64,000 nucleotides of DNA from Capitulum mitella. Lineage: Eukaryota > Arthropoda > Thecostraca > Pollicipedomorpha > Pollicipedidae. The notes beneath the pieces are model-generated. The model was not told where the DNA came from. It saw only the letters and a list, made by a program, of their open reading frames with translations, and ran no database searches. The translations under genes and the position numbers were made by a program. The DNA is taken from contig CP099841.1 in the NCBI GenBank assembly GCA_030062745.1, forward strand, positions 23,997,398-24,061,397, written 5' to 3'. Shown one piece after another: positions 38,186 to 51,200 of the stretch (positions are counted from its first letter, which is position 1; every line of letters starts with the position of its first letter).

Positions 38186-38937
38186 GTAATCCTATATATT
38201 ATATATTTATAGTCGCGAAGTTCCGGCGCCCCGGAACACCGCTGAAGCGAACCAAACTTGTACGGAACGATGAATGACAGGCTCATGTAGATGATATGGA
38301 GAGCTGATGGTGTGGCCTGTGCCGCATGAAAGGGCATGTATTGCGTCCATTGTCTCGGTGGAAAAGAAAGTACTGACGAACTTTCATATGGCGTCTCCCG
38401 GAGCCTCGCAGCGACCTCTCGCATAGTTTCACTAATCAGTTTGCATCCGTCGTCGCCGGCGTCTGCGCAGTTTGCCGCAGTGCCCGGACATTGGCTACAT
38501 CCTCTGCCGTTTCGCCGGCTGTTTCCGTTCATTGCCAGCGCGCGGTGCGACCTCAGATTTGATTGGCACATTTGGCGGTCGGGCGGCGTGACGTCACCTC
38601 CGGCGGTCGGCGCGGCTGACGCCGCCTTCTGTGTGGCCGTGGCCGAGGCCCGGCCCCGTCTGCTCTCGCGGCGGGCGCGGGTCACCGCACCACTGACCGC
38701 CAACCGGCCGGTCCGGTTTCACATCGGGGAGGGAGGAAGCGCCGCGCCGGCGCCGCGCCCCTGCGGCCGGCCGGAGCTGTTTGCAATCTGGCCCATTCAT
38801 CCGAGCCGCGGCCGCGCGGCAGCGGTGCCGTCCACCGCCGTGACTCATCAGTCGCCGCTCGGGCCGGCAGCGGCCGCTGTGACGTCCGCCCCTCCCCCGT
38901 CCCCTGTCCGCCTGACTGGCGTCACCTCTCGTTCCAG
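34767..38937. other. Likely first (5' untranslated) intron of the integrin gene; GC-rich blocks and an AT microsatellite
   Basis: GC-rich CpG blocks at 35030-35780, 36400-36780 and 37080-37640 alternate with AT-rich DNA. GCC/CCG runs occur at 37390-37412. Open frames up to about 170 codons overlap on all strands and are Arg/Ala/Pro-rich noise. No recognisable exon. Confidence 0.4.
38139..38182. repeat. (AT)n microsatellite, about 22 repeats
   Basis: An unbroken alternating AT tract, followed by more AT-rich text to about 38212. It is the longest simple dinucleotide repeat in the window. Confidence 0.95.
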
Positions 38938-39065
38938 ATCGGCCGGGCGCCCCTGTGAGTCAGCCGCCGTCAGCGCGGACAGAGTCGGCCCGCGGCGGAG
39001 GACAGAGTCGGTCCGAGACGGAGGACGGAGCCAGTGCCAGCTCGGCTGTGGCGCGGCACGTCACG
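38938..39065 (+). other. Integrin 5' untranslated leader (possible acceptor at 38937)
   Basis: CACCTCTCGTTCCAG at 38923-38937 is a good acceptor. From there to the ATG at 39066 the sequence is GC-rich and holds no other ATG. The frame of the signal peptide stays open upstream of this point, but the Met chosen gives a signal peptide of normal length, and CACG before ATGG is an acceptable context. Confidence 0.45.
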
Positions 39066-39250
39066 ATGGCCGACCCCCGCGCCACGCTGCTGCTGTGTCT
39101 GGTGACGGCCGCCGCGACGTCGGCGTTCAACCTGGACACGCTGCACCCGGTCATCCTGCGGGGACCGGCCGGCACGCCGCCGGCCTCGCGCGGTGACTCC
39201 TACTTCGGCTACTCGGTGGCGCTGACCAACGCGTCCGACGCGGGAGCCTG
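39066..39250 (+). CDS. scb-like: Integrin exon 1: signal peptide and first propeller strand
   Basis: Residues 1-61 plus a split Trp. MADPR precedes a hydrophobic stretch; cleavage is likely after Ala20, leaving FNLD, the usual mature start of integrin alpha chains. SYFGYSV is the first blade signature. Donor GTGAGT, phase 2. Confidence 0.92.
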
Positions 39251-42200
39251 GTGAGTACGGACGCCTGCAGGGGACTCCTACTGGGCGGCACGGGCGCCGA
39301 GCTACGACAGGGTAGACGGAGAGGGGGAGGGGTCTCCGACGGTGCGAGTGGCGTCGATTCGGACGATCGACAGTGGGAAATGCCGCAGGCCAGTGAGCTG
39401 ACACCGGTCAGCGGTCTTTGTCCGGAGGCCCCTCCGCTGAATGGCTGTCAAATCACGTGCATCACATTCGATCACTATTTTCCGCGCTTTGTGAATGTCT
39501 GACCACCTGCGTGCGCGTGCGAATCAGCAAAGGGCCGTCTGAAAGCGTCGCTCGTGCAAAATGTGCAGCTGTGTCGCGCGCTGCGGCCACCTTTCATCCA
39601 GGGCGCCGCCGAGGGCCATTGTGGCGCACGCGTGCCGTGACAGCAGGTAACAAAGCGGCGGAGCGGCCGTGCTCCAGGAGCGCCCTCCCCCTGAAGTGCG
39701 TCTGGGAGGGCCCGTCAATCGTCCGGCGGGCCCTGCTCGGAGGGCCGTCCGTCAGACGGCCGGGGAGCTCCGTTTTCAGGCTTTGTTCGCGTCGATACCG
39801 GCGGCCTCCCCTTCCCGTAATTGACACCGCCGACCTGGGGGCCGGTCCGCCGTCCGGCGGCGTCGGCGCGTGAAGAGCGCGCCCGGCCGACGCACCGGCG
39901 CCGGCCGGCGACCGCCGCCGACGAGCCGGCGCGCCGGCGGTTACCTCATTTTCCGCGTACGGCGGCCCATATTCGGCGCGGCTGGACGGCGCGGCGCCGA
40001 CTTTCACCTTGCCCGGCCGGGCGGCGTGTCAATTGGCCGGCCACGCTCGGCGCGGTTCTATTACCGCAAATTGGCGGCCGTGCGGCGGAGATGCGCGCCG
40101 GCCGGCTCGTGCCGCGCGCCGGCCGCCGCCGTGACCGCGCCGGCGCGCCGCCCCGGTTCCGAGTAATGGCTAATTACGCGCCGCCCTCACGCCGGCCCGA
40201 TCCGCCGCCGGCCCTGCGACCCGGGGTCGGCCGCGCCGCGTCACAATTAGCCGCAGCACCGGCTGGGCGCGGTCGCCGCACGCGCCGCCGTGGACCGGCC
40301 GTCCGGGCCGCCGCCGGCCCTGCGACCCGGGGTCGGCCGCGCCGCGTCACAATTAGCCGCAGCACCGGCTGGGCGCGGCCGCCGCACGCGCCGCCGTGAA
40401 CCGGCCGTCCGGGGCGCCGCCGGTCGGCCCACGCGTGCTCGGCGGCGGACGGGACCCGGTGAGAGGCTTGTCTGTGGCAGGCCACTGCGGGACCGTTAGC
40501 GGGCGTGGGAGCCGGCGGCCGGGCCGTCGGCCGACGCCGCGCGCGCGCCCTTGTTTGAAGTGCGTCACCGCGGCCGCTGAGATGTTTCGACACGCTGATG
40601 GTTTACGATGAGTGCAGAGCGGCCCGTCGGTCGGGTTAGATGGAGAAACGTGCAGCGGGCCGGCCGGGCGTGGACGTAATGGCATTAGTCCCTTCGCTCG
40701 TGGTTCGGCCTCCCGCGTGCTTCATATGTCAAACATCGTCTGTACACTCACGCCCGGTTTTGTGCATACTCACGCTATGCACAAGACCTAGTCTGCAGCG
40801 TCCTGGAACATCCGGTCTGACTAAGGTCTAGGATTATTCACCGCGTTGCAGCCGGAAACATTATTGCATAGCCTGCTCCGTTATCCCCGTGGGCGGCTCT
40901 CCTGAAAGCAGCCCCCATGTTCTGCGGCCGACGGCGGCAAAACGCCACGGCCGCAGTTTTTGGTGGCGAGCCCGGCGCGCGGCACGCAGTCCCCAATCAC
41001 GTGCGGCGTTTGTTCGTAATCCGCGCGTCACCGGGCGGCGCCGGCCCGACAAAAACGCCGCCGTCTCCCCCACGTGCGGCCGCCGTCAGCCGGCGCCAGA
41101 CGACGACCCCTGGCAGCGGCCGGCCGCGCGGGCGGCGCGCCCTCGGGCTGGCGCCGTCAATCCGGTCGTTTGCAACACGCGCGGCCGGCCTTCTCGCGGC
41201 GCGCGGCCGGCGCCCCCGCCGCCTGATCCGGTCCGGAATCCCGCGGGCGGGATCCGCCGGCAGCGGGTCGAGCCGTCCGTCGGCGGCGGACGGCGCTAAT
41301 TGGCGGCGCGATCGTCGCGCGATCGGCGGCCGCGGCGCATTGTTCTGTCCGCGGCGCGTCGCCGATCCGATCTGGGCAATTACTCGCGTCGGGCGATGTC
41401 GGCGGGCTTCCGTTCGGCCGCCGCCGCCCGTGCCGGCGACGACGGCGCGCTCGCTCGAGATAAACAGCGCCCGGCACGGCCGGGGGATCAGCCGAGTCTG
41501 CCTGCCCCTCCCCTCTCCCGCCGCCGCCACCCCTTCTCTGTCTGGCCGGTGGCTGCCGCCGGTGGCCGAGGCGGGGCGCGCTTCGTTTGAATCGGCGCCC
41601 TTGAAAACGGCCGGCCGGCCGCCTCGCCTGGGGGCGTTTATCGAGTACGTGACCGGCTGTCTGATTATGCGCGGCATGTCCGAGGGCACGGTTGGGTTTG
41701 CTGGACGCTGAATGCCCAGTCATCTGCGAGAAGGAGTCCGGCCTACGCTAAACGCGTTCCGGCTGTCATATCTGGCCTTTGTTCGCTTTGTCCTCGTAGT
41801 GAATGGGCGGCATAAAACGTCGACGGAGGGGAAAGCGACAAAGAAAACTGAGTCTTAAGCTCCAGTCTATAATGACCACGGCTAGACGATGACTTCCTAC
41901 ATCTGGTGACATCAGAGGAACCCGTCTCTGTCACTCGTGTTCCGCGTGTTCGGTGCACATTCGTTCCCGCGCCAGATACGTCAACGTGAACGTAAACACG
42001 GCGTCACTCGGACCACACCACCACAAACATACGGGTCCGGGCCGTATTTCTACTGGTGGCTGGCGACCGCCGGCTGCCCGTGCCGCTCATGCGCTCGTGT
42101 TCGCGAACCGCTCTGCCCTTCGCTGAACAGCCAGGCAAGTCACGACCTTCTTCTCGTGCAGCTCTGATTTAACATCCCCGTGCAACAGGCGCCCAGAGCC

Positions 42201-45200
42201 GGCGTCGGCGCCCGCCGGTCGGGCCGCGGCCCCGGCTAATTCGGGCCGCATTTGATCTCCGTCCAGGCGGCCGGGTGGCGAACGCACGGTCGTGCGCGGC
42301 GAGCGCGGGCGGCCAGATGTGAGGACGTCTCGGCGCGATTTAGTGGCCGCAGTGTGGGGCCGGCCGGTTCCGGCGGCGCTCCAGCGGCGTCGGTCGTTTG
42401 TCTGGCGGCCGGCCGGGCGGAGCCGCTCTCCAGTCGTCATCCGTCAGGCGACCGAGCTCCCAGCGGCGCGTCTGCGGCCCGCCCTCCGTCCGACCCGCAC
42501 CACGGCGACCTCTGGCTCCGCCAGCGGCTCCCCGGCCCACGTGGCGCACGTGACAGCCACGTGGATGAGCTGACCCGGGCGGGATAACCGGTGTTAGGTC
42601 CGACAGCCATAACGACTCATCGCACCCCGCTGCCGTCACCGAACGGCAGGAGGCTCGACGAAGACCCCTGCGCAGCTGCGCGCTCCTCCAGCTATCAGTT
42701 TCCAGGCCTGCGCTCGGCTCTAACGTATCACAATCACACTCGGAACTCATTGCGCAATGACCGGCCGCTCCTTACAGCGGGCGGGCGGACTCCGACGGCG
42801 GCCGGTCGGCGGGCGGCCGCGCGTGCGGCGCTGATCGCCGCCGCAGCAGCTCCGGTCGACTGATGTCCCTCCCGGCGCCGGCCGCCCGCCCCATCCATCG
42901 CTGCAGGGCTCGACGGCGGCGGCGGCCGTGACAGAGCGGCGCAAAAACCGGCCCGAGACGCCGCGCGGCCCGACACCTCCGGCGGATGCCGCGGCCCGGC
43001 CGCAGACGGTCGCGTGGTGGATTGCACGTCGTGACCAGCCCCGAACGTTGTGCCCGGCAGCAGCGCTGTCAAGGGTGATCAGGAGTGGAGCAGCCCTCCT
43101 GAAGGTCCCTGGTGCTGCTGAGAGCGGGCAGGCACCGTGTGTGGCCCTTCAGCGTGTCGGGGAAGACCTGCAGTTGGCAGCTCTGCGATGTAAAACTTCA
43201 CGCAGAGTTGTGACGAGCCGGCCCTGCGTATGGAAGCCTCGGCTAGCGACCCTACCGGTCGCTGGCCGTCAAAGGCCAAGCAAAGGCCGTCAAAGGCTGG
43301 TCAAAGGCCGGCTGCCAAATTCGACCGGACCTCCCTGGCTCACCGTCAAAGAGGAGGAAAGAGCCCCTCTCACACCCTCAGACGAACCTCGGCCCCAGAA
43401 TGCGTGCCGCTGTACGCCAAAAACGTTGCCGACCGCCTCTAAAGGGCATGCAGACGCCTGGCACGACGATAGGGAGCGGCCCGTTCTCGGCCGTCACTGC
43501 GTGCGGGCTCGGGAGAAGTCAAGACAGATGGAGACAAGCGGCGAGTGGGAGCGAAGGGGAGCGAGGGCGGGGGACGGACGGCGCGCGACGGCGCAAAAAC
43601 GGGATGCCTCGTCCGTGCCTGTGTCAGGGACACTCGGTATTAATGTCCGCTGCCGCCTGTGCACAAGGGCATTGTCGGGAGCGTGTTCGCCTTGCGTGAA
43701 GGTGAGGCGAGCGTTTAGACGGCATTCGACCTGGAGGTCCAATTTGGACCCATACCAGCGGACGGGCAAAACAAGCGTGTCGCGCTCTGGGTCACAGATC
43801 CACGATGCTGTGCGCTTCGATTGGGATCTATCGCCTACGACTCGGTTCGGTCGACGTGATCGCGCGCCGTCCCCCGAAAAACGCTCACCGAGGCCGACCC
43901 GGCCGATTGTATCGGCGATTACGGCCACGGCACGCCGGGGCCGGGTCGCCGCATCAGATCCCGACCGTCGTGACCGACATACGCCGGCCGCTCGCAGCGG
44001 TCCCACGGCGCGGCGGACACGGGCGGCGAGGGCGCGGCTCCCGCCCGCGCAGCGTTCGACGAGAGACGAGATAAGCCCGACGGGCGGCTGATGGCGCCGG
44101 CTCGCCGGGCCCGTCGGCGGTGGCGGGCCCCGATCCGGGCCGGGGTCCTGGCCGGTCGCGCGCGGGACCCGCTCATTAGAGCGGCCGCGGACGGTGGGCG
44201 CCGTTTTTGTGGCCACTCGCGCCGCCGTGATCGGCTGGCGACAAAAACCCCATTGTTGCTCATCGTCGTGGGTGTTTTCAGGGTGCTGGTGGGCGCACCG
44301 CGAGCCAACTCCAGCCTGGGCCTGCACGACATCCCCAGCACGGGCGCGCTCTACAAGTGCGGCCTGGACCGGCCCAAATGCGAGGAGGTCATCCTGGACA
44401 CGACAGGTAGGACGGCATTCCTCAGATGGCGCTCCGATGTCGGCGCGCGGGCCTGGGCAGCCTCTCGGTCGCGCCGAGGCGCCGGCCGGCAGTGCGGGGC
44501 GGCAGTTAAAAACGAACACCGCCCGCCGCTTTCGCCGTTTTTATTGCCATTTATACTGCGCTCAGAGGTCGCATTAGCGCGGCGCCGGGGCAGGTGTCCT
44601 GAGAGGGTGGCTAATGCATCGGACGTCTGATCTCGACCGTGGGCGGGCCAGCCAGTCGTCCTGTCGAAGGGTTACGAGTTTATCGACTGTTGTGCGTCGG
44701 GTAGTGCTTTGGCGTTTTTGTGTGGTGCATCCTGCAGTCAAAGCTAAGAGAAGTGCGCAAGTGCAGTGTGGAAATATCTTCGATGTATTGCCTCATCTTG
44801 GTATCCTAAGCAGTCTGTGTGAGAATTTTGCAGTCTTGTCTAGTCCAGGGAGTACGCTGAAGGTGTCAGATCCAGATTCAACGGCAGCAAATCGACAGAG
44901 TTAAGCTTAATGAGAAATATTCAACACAACTCTTACTATCGTTGCTTATTCACAATCATTCATGAAGATAGCCTGGTGCATTGACGTTGATTTCATGTGG
45001 TATAAACCGTTACTGCAAAGCATAGTTTCTCCCGGCATAACGAGGGTTACGTAACTTATTTTCATCATGGCAAAAGTATGGGAACTGATAGATCTTTTGC
45101 ATGTAACCAAGTCAAGTTTAACATGAATGTATTTTCATGTTTTCATCTTAGGAGCCCTGAACGAAAGCAAAGTTCATGATCTGATAATCTCATCCCCATT

Positions 45201-48200
45201 AATACCGCTGTAAATTCTTGTGGCTTGCGACTTATTTGCATATCTTCCATCTGGAATGGACGATCTTACCACTGCGCTGCGTACCGCAGGTGTCTTCTGG
45301 TAATTCTAGCATCATGTTTTGCGGCTTGAGAATTCAGTTTTTACATTGCTTTTTGTTTTATTGTCCCTGTGTTCCGGGTTACGAGCCCGAAGGATGCAGC
45401 TGATTGATATGTCCCATTTATGATAATTCAAGGCCGGATGTACGTTTCAAAAGAAGTGAAGAACATGAGCGTTTCGCGGTGGCACAGATGACGTGACGCC
45501 GTTTTTATCCAGCTGTCTATCTCCGTAACTTTCTCCGCTTGCAGTCGTCAATGTCAGTCATTTCGAGGTACCTGGGACGGAGTGGCCTTTTTGTGCAAAA
45601 TGAGGAAACCATTATTGAAACCCCGGCAAACTGCCGAGATCTAGCTCGTAATCGGCCACGCCCGGCCGCCGCCGCTGCCGTCTAATTACACTCTGCAGCT
45701 AATGACAAACAACAGGCCGGGCGGGCCGGCGGGCGTCGTTGCCTCCAAGGCCGCCGGCGCGTCTGCTCTGCCGTGATCCTGGCTCAGCCGCCGGCAGACT
45801 GGGCCCACTGCCGAGGTGAACTGGCCGATTACGCGGCCGGCCGAGCCACGCGCAGGGGCCCGGCCCGTGTCCGGCGCCGCCTGCCGGGTGCCGGGCGGAG
45901 GCTCCGGTGACCTCCAGATCGATCACATCAGCAGATGTTGATTGACCATCGCTGCCGTGCGATACGGTCATTGCCTGCTAAGGCTGAACTGCTGGCCAAG
46001 GGCAGGAGGCATTGTTTCGTGGCTGAACGAAGGCGTGGGCAGAGCGGAGCTAGGCTGAACCCGTTCGGGAACGTTGCAGTGGTGTTATCGCGTTAGATCT
46101 GCAGCTCGGCTCCAAACTGTCCCAGCCTGCTGAGTTTTATTCTGGCGTTCCTGTTACTGGCATTGATGTGTTTTACGGTGCCACTCAGAAGGTTGACGAA
46201 AGGTCATTTAGAGCAGAACGCTGCGGAATGACACAGCTTTTTGTTCGGTAGTCCTTCTCCCCGATACGCAGTTCATAACAAGAGAGCAAAAAATGAAGGG
46301 GCGTGGTTATCGATCGAGTCTCAGAAGCTAACCGTGACACCCCTGTTGCCTTTTATCCACAGGAAGCTGTTTCCGAGAGCTCCCTTTAATCAGGAAATGC
46401 CCATGCGAATGTCAGCTGGGAAGCTATAAATACGAGTGAACGAGCCCATGATGCGTCATCATCGTCGAAACGTTCCCCTTACACGCCTGCGACCTCGTGC
46501 GCCGGCCATAGTCCGCTGTTACCACCATGTGACCCCTGTCCCAGGCGATGACGTCACTCGCCAGCCGCCCAACAATTACCGCGACTACAAGAGGGGAAGC
46601 TGGGTCGGCGGAGCCATGGACGTCAACCCCACGCCGGACGGCAAAGTTGCGGTGAGTAGCCGCTCTCCCTCGGTCTCTCCCCGGCCGCCGACGGACGGGC
46701 CGGGCCTAGCCGGAGGGCGAAATTCCGGCCAGCGCGCCGGCCGGGCAGTGGGGCGCGACCATCTCTCCCGGCACGGTCACGTGTTGCATTCCATCTCCGG
46801 GATTGGCCGCCGCGCTGTCCCGCTCCGGACGCTGCTCCGGTGCGGCGGGGACGACATGCGCCGGTCTGACAGCCGATGGGGTGCGGCTGAGAGCTGCTGG
46901 ACCAACACGGTGTCGGCGGCAGACCGGCCCGGTCCGCGCGCTGCCACCGACTATTCGTCCACGCGGGAGAGCCCGGACTCAAGAATATCCACGCTGGGTC
47001 CAGCCCAGTGCCTAGCGTCTACGTCAGAGCTGAACCCAATCGTGGCGGTGTTGACTGCCATCGAAGTTTGCGGTCCTGTGTTTGCGCTGTGTTTGAGCCA
47101 GGTGTTCAGTGAGGCAACGGAGACAATTTGTGCAACAAGGCCGCCGCCCAGAACGTGACCGACGCCCCACTCGCCTTTTAAAGTAAACCCTGAGTCAGGT
47201 CGTTTGGTTGAGATGTAAACGCTGCTCCCCTCTGTGTCCGGTCCGTGTCGGCCGGATTGGCACAATCACCGTCGTAAATTGGCTCCGAGGGGTGCCCGGC
47301 CGCGACGGGACGCCGACCGATCCTGGACGGCTGGGAGAGGGGCCACGCGGTGGACCATTCCTGCGGATCTTTCCTGCGGACCTCTGGTGGGTCGCGGGGA
47401 CGCTGACCGATCCCGGCGGGCAGGGAGAAGGCTCACGCCTGCAGACGTCCGGTGGGTCTCGCGGACGCGGTGGAGTCACGGGGTCGCGGACGTCGTCGGC
47501 CGTCGCCCGTCCGCGCCGTGCACAGCGTGACGTCAGAGTTGTTTGTGTCGAGATTGACTTGTCAGTCCGCTCGTCCGTCGTCCGGCCGGCGGCTGTGTTT
47601 CCGCGCGTCCGGCTGTCGGTCGGGGCTGTGATCGAGGCCTGTACGGATTACCGCGAACCTCGTGTTGTTGGCGGACGTGCGTAACACGCGCGGTCAGCGG
47701 CCTCGGTCGGATGTTGTCACAGTCCGGCCCAACCAAGAACCGGGCTTGTGTCCCTGCGAAGTCTGCGTGCTCTGACTGCAGAAGCCATTCGTTAACAGCT
47801 CTTTTAAGCCAACGTTTGGGCTCTTTTTGCTCGCATTCCTGCCGTTTACGACCTGCTGCGGACACCTCCAAAACACCTTACGCTGTAATCTTGACATTCC
47901 TAGGAAAACGCCCTCTCGTTCTGCAACTACGCAGCGCGGTAGCAATTGGCACCGGGGAGCCGTACCTGACTTCTGTGGCCGTGCCTTCAGCACGCGCTGG
48001 AGGGGGTCATCCAGCCGTCCGGCCCGCAGAGCTGGGCCGAGACGCCGCTGAGGGCGATGACTCAGCCGCGCGGCCGCCGCCCGCGGCAGGTGATACATAC
48101 CGGCCAGCCCCGAACCAGTCCGTCCGTAAAAATCGCCGCTCAGGAGCGTCAACTGCAGCTGGGGCTCGGACACGGTGCGCACGGCTGCAGCAGCCGGCGG

Positions 48201-51200
48201 GCCGGACGGCCGTGCAGGACGCGGCCCCGGCCGGCCCGGCCGCGGCCCGCTCCGCCGGCGGGCGGGCACGCCTCCGCCGCCGCCGCCGCCCGCCGGTGAC
48301 GACCCGCGCTCCGGCTCGGTGAACGGCCCCGGGCCGGCCCGCGGCGGCCGCGCCCGGGACGAGTAATCACGCGGTCCTCCGGCCGGCTGCGCGGCGGCAG
48401 GGGCGCGCCGCGCCACGCCGCGCCGCGCCGCGCCGCGGATCGCCTGGTCAGCCGGCGCGGCGGCGCGGGCCGCGGGACGGTGATCGAGACGTCGACGGCG
48501 ATGAAGCTTTGTTCCCGGCGGTGACTTGGGCGAGTGATCACACACGCTGCGCCGCCGCCGCCGCCGCCGCCGCCGATGCCTTCGGTGACTGAACCCTGCC
48601 CTCTGAGAGGGGACCGAAAAACTGAGTTTGGCGAGGGGAGACGTTTTTGTCCAGCGAGGCGCGTCTATCTGAGTAGGCCGGCTGGCGGACAGCTTGGCTT
48701 CCCCGCCTCTGGCAGTCCCGGTATCCGCTAATAGTGTGGTGCTCATCCCCTTCCAAAGTGAAATGTGTTGCCTGCTATCGGATGGGCCACTCAGGAAAAC
48801 GAATCGCTTGCTGGAAAAGTCATCAACCTTTGTTGGAGGAGGGTAGATGAATTAAGATAGCTGAGGATGTTCCGAATCTTCGTTCGGCTACAAAAAAATG
48901 GAGCTTCTTGGGCGGAACCGCATCGTTCATATCGCCGTAGAAACGCCTTAGATTGTCCGATATCACATGAATGCGATACCGACAGAATCAGAGAGAAGCC
49001 TCCAGTACCCAGGAAGCCGAAGTCAAGCGTTGCTGAGGAAGAGAAACACTCAATTACTACCTGCCGCCAGTGACGGCATCCAGCGTATCACGCATTCATG
49101 GAAACCCGGCCTCCTCCTCGCCTCGGAAGCGGCAGTCACGGAGAAGACCGGGCTCCCGGCTGACCTCCGCGGACGGACGTGACCCTGAGGTCGACGGGAG
49201 GCAGCGCCGGCGCCGGGCGCGGAGGCCACTTCTTATCCCGCCGACATCCCCGCGGCCGGCCGCCGTGAAAACGGGCCGTTTTTGCGGCGGCGAATCACGC
49301 CGGCCGAGCCGAGCGGACCGGCCTTCCTGGAGACTGCAGCCGGGCATTTGCGGCCGCGGGCGGCGGCGGGTTCCGGGCACGGCCATTCGACACGGCCCCG
49401 GGGACGCCGGCCCCGGCCCCGGCAGCGGGAAGCCCGGCTGCTGACGCCGACGCGGCGCGGCCGCCCGAACGGCGCCGCGGCGGGCGGAGCGGCAGACCGG
49501 CGGACGGTGGCTGTGGGGCGCAATCTGATCGCATTCAGCGCCGAATAAAGGGCGTGGCTTATCGATCACACGCCGGTCCATGGCGCCTCGTTACGGTCTC
49601 GCGCCCGACGGGGTTTGATGGGTGTTCTAAATGGAGCGTCCTGCCGCCGGACGAGGTGATGACGTAACATCGCCTCTGTGTCCAAAGGGCGTCAGATCCC
49701 ATTCAGCGGCACAGCAGCTCCTGTACCGATGTTTTCATAAATCATCGCAGCGAGGGCAGTGCTCGAGGACGTAAACAAGCTTCCAGTGCAAGGACGCTCT
49801 CTCGCCTCACAAAGGCCGGCCGTACACTGCTCAAGTGCTACTCACTGTCACACACGCTCGCCGTTTCTCATCTGATGTGAAACAAACTCCTGAGCTACTC
49901 CCAAGGATAGCGTACGCATTTACGCCTCGGGTTCGCCGGTCTGGGTCTAACTAGGCTCAGCGCAATGACAAAGACTTCTTGGATCATTATGTCGCCGGTC
50001 CACGTTCCGTGCTCGGTCTGTGGTTCTCTGGGCACCGGGCGCCGCCGGGCGTCGGCCGGACGCCACCTCCGAGCCGCTGACGCCTGCTGATACGGCAGAC
50101 GCGCCCTCCTGTCGGCAGCCGTTAAACAAACGGCCGCCGGACGGCCGCAAAAACAGTGCCACCTCCACCCGGCCCCGCCAGCCGTCACGCTCGCCGCGCC
50201 TCCGGACCGCGGCCGGCCACGGGCGGGCGCGCCGAGACCGACGGTCCGCGACCGGCGACCGACGGCAGAAATCGGCGGCAGACAGCGGGGAACTGGCGGC
50301 AGACGACGGGAAACCGGCGGCAGAAATCGCCAGCAGACGGGAAGAACCGGCAACAGAAACCAGTGGGAAGTAACGGGGAACCGAGGACAGAATCGGCTGC
50401 AGACGGCAAAAACCATCAGCAGACGGCCGGAGCAGCAGACGGCAGGAAACCGACGGTAGAAATCACTGGCAGACGGCGGAGGACCGGCGACGATCTTGAG
50501 ACAGGAAGCATCAACGTTGACCATCTCTGACCACTGGAAACAGCTGGCGATAACGGCAGCGGCACGCCGTCACAGACCGAGCCCGGCTGTCGAGTTGCAA
50601 GGGAACTGATGCCTTCCCATCTAGTCCTCCCATCTCGACTGAAGAGCGCCCGCAGCTGCGCGGCCTATCCCACGATCAGACTGACTGAGTGACGAGATCC
50701 ACACCCCTAATCAGCGCCCATGTGGCCGGGCTGGGACAGCCCCGGCCCGGCCGCCCGGTTCACGGATATCTGACGGTCCCCGACTGGCTGGGCGCGGTGG
50801 TTACGGCCGTTCCCCGTGTAATGAGCCCGGACACCGCGACCCCGCCGACCTGGGCGTAACCTCGAGGAAAACCATGCGTCCGATCCCTTATCGAACGGTT
50901 TTATTGTGTTGACGAAACCCTCGGTTATACTGATCAGATTTCGCCGTTTTTGTGAGCTCCGCCTGCCTGTTCCCAGTGCCTGGAAGAGATCTGTCTCAAT
51001 AATGGGCCATTTACAGCGCAAGGCACAAAGCCGCCGCCATGTTATTGTTGTGTGAATGATCGGAACGCTTTTCCATCGACGGGAAGTACCGGGGCATGGA
51101 ACATTGGCGCCAATACCGGTCTAATGAGTAGATTACCGAGATAGCTGACGGGTGAGATGACCTCTTGACCTTTCTTTCGTAAAACAAGGTCGAGCTCGAC

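Noticed and set aside
38336-39196. 286-codon plus-strand open frame overlapping integrin exon 1
   Set aside because: It is in a different frame from the signal peptide and FNLD start. The overlap is explained by GC-rich leader sequence.
42928-44519. Overlapping 387-codon plus and 341-codon minus open frames in intron 1 and over exon 2
   Set aside because: Both are Arg/Pro/Thr-rich and in different phases from the true exon 2. They lack splice support and recognisable motifs.
47694-48746. 350-codon open frame on the minus strand inside integrin intron 3
   Set aside because: It is Arg/Pro/Ala/Gly-rich low-complexity sequence made by a GCC/CGG-rich block, with no domain, and overlaps open frames in other phases. 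High GC alone removes stops here.
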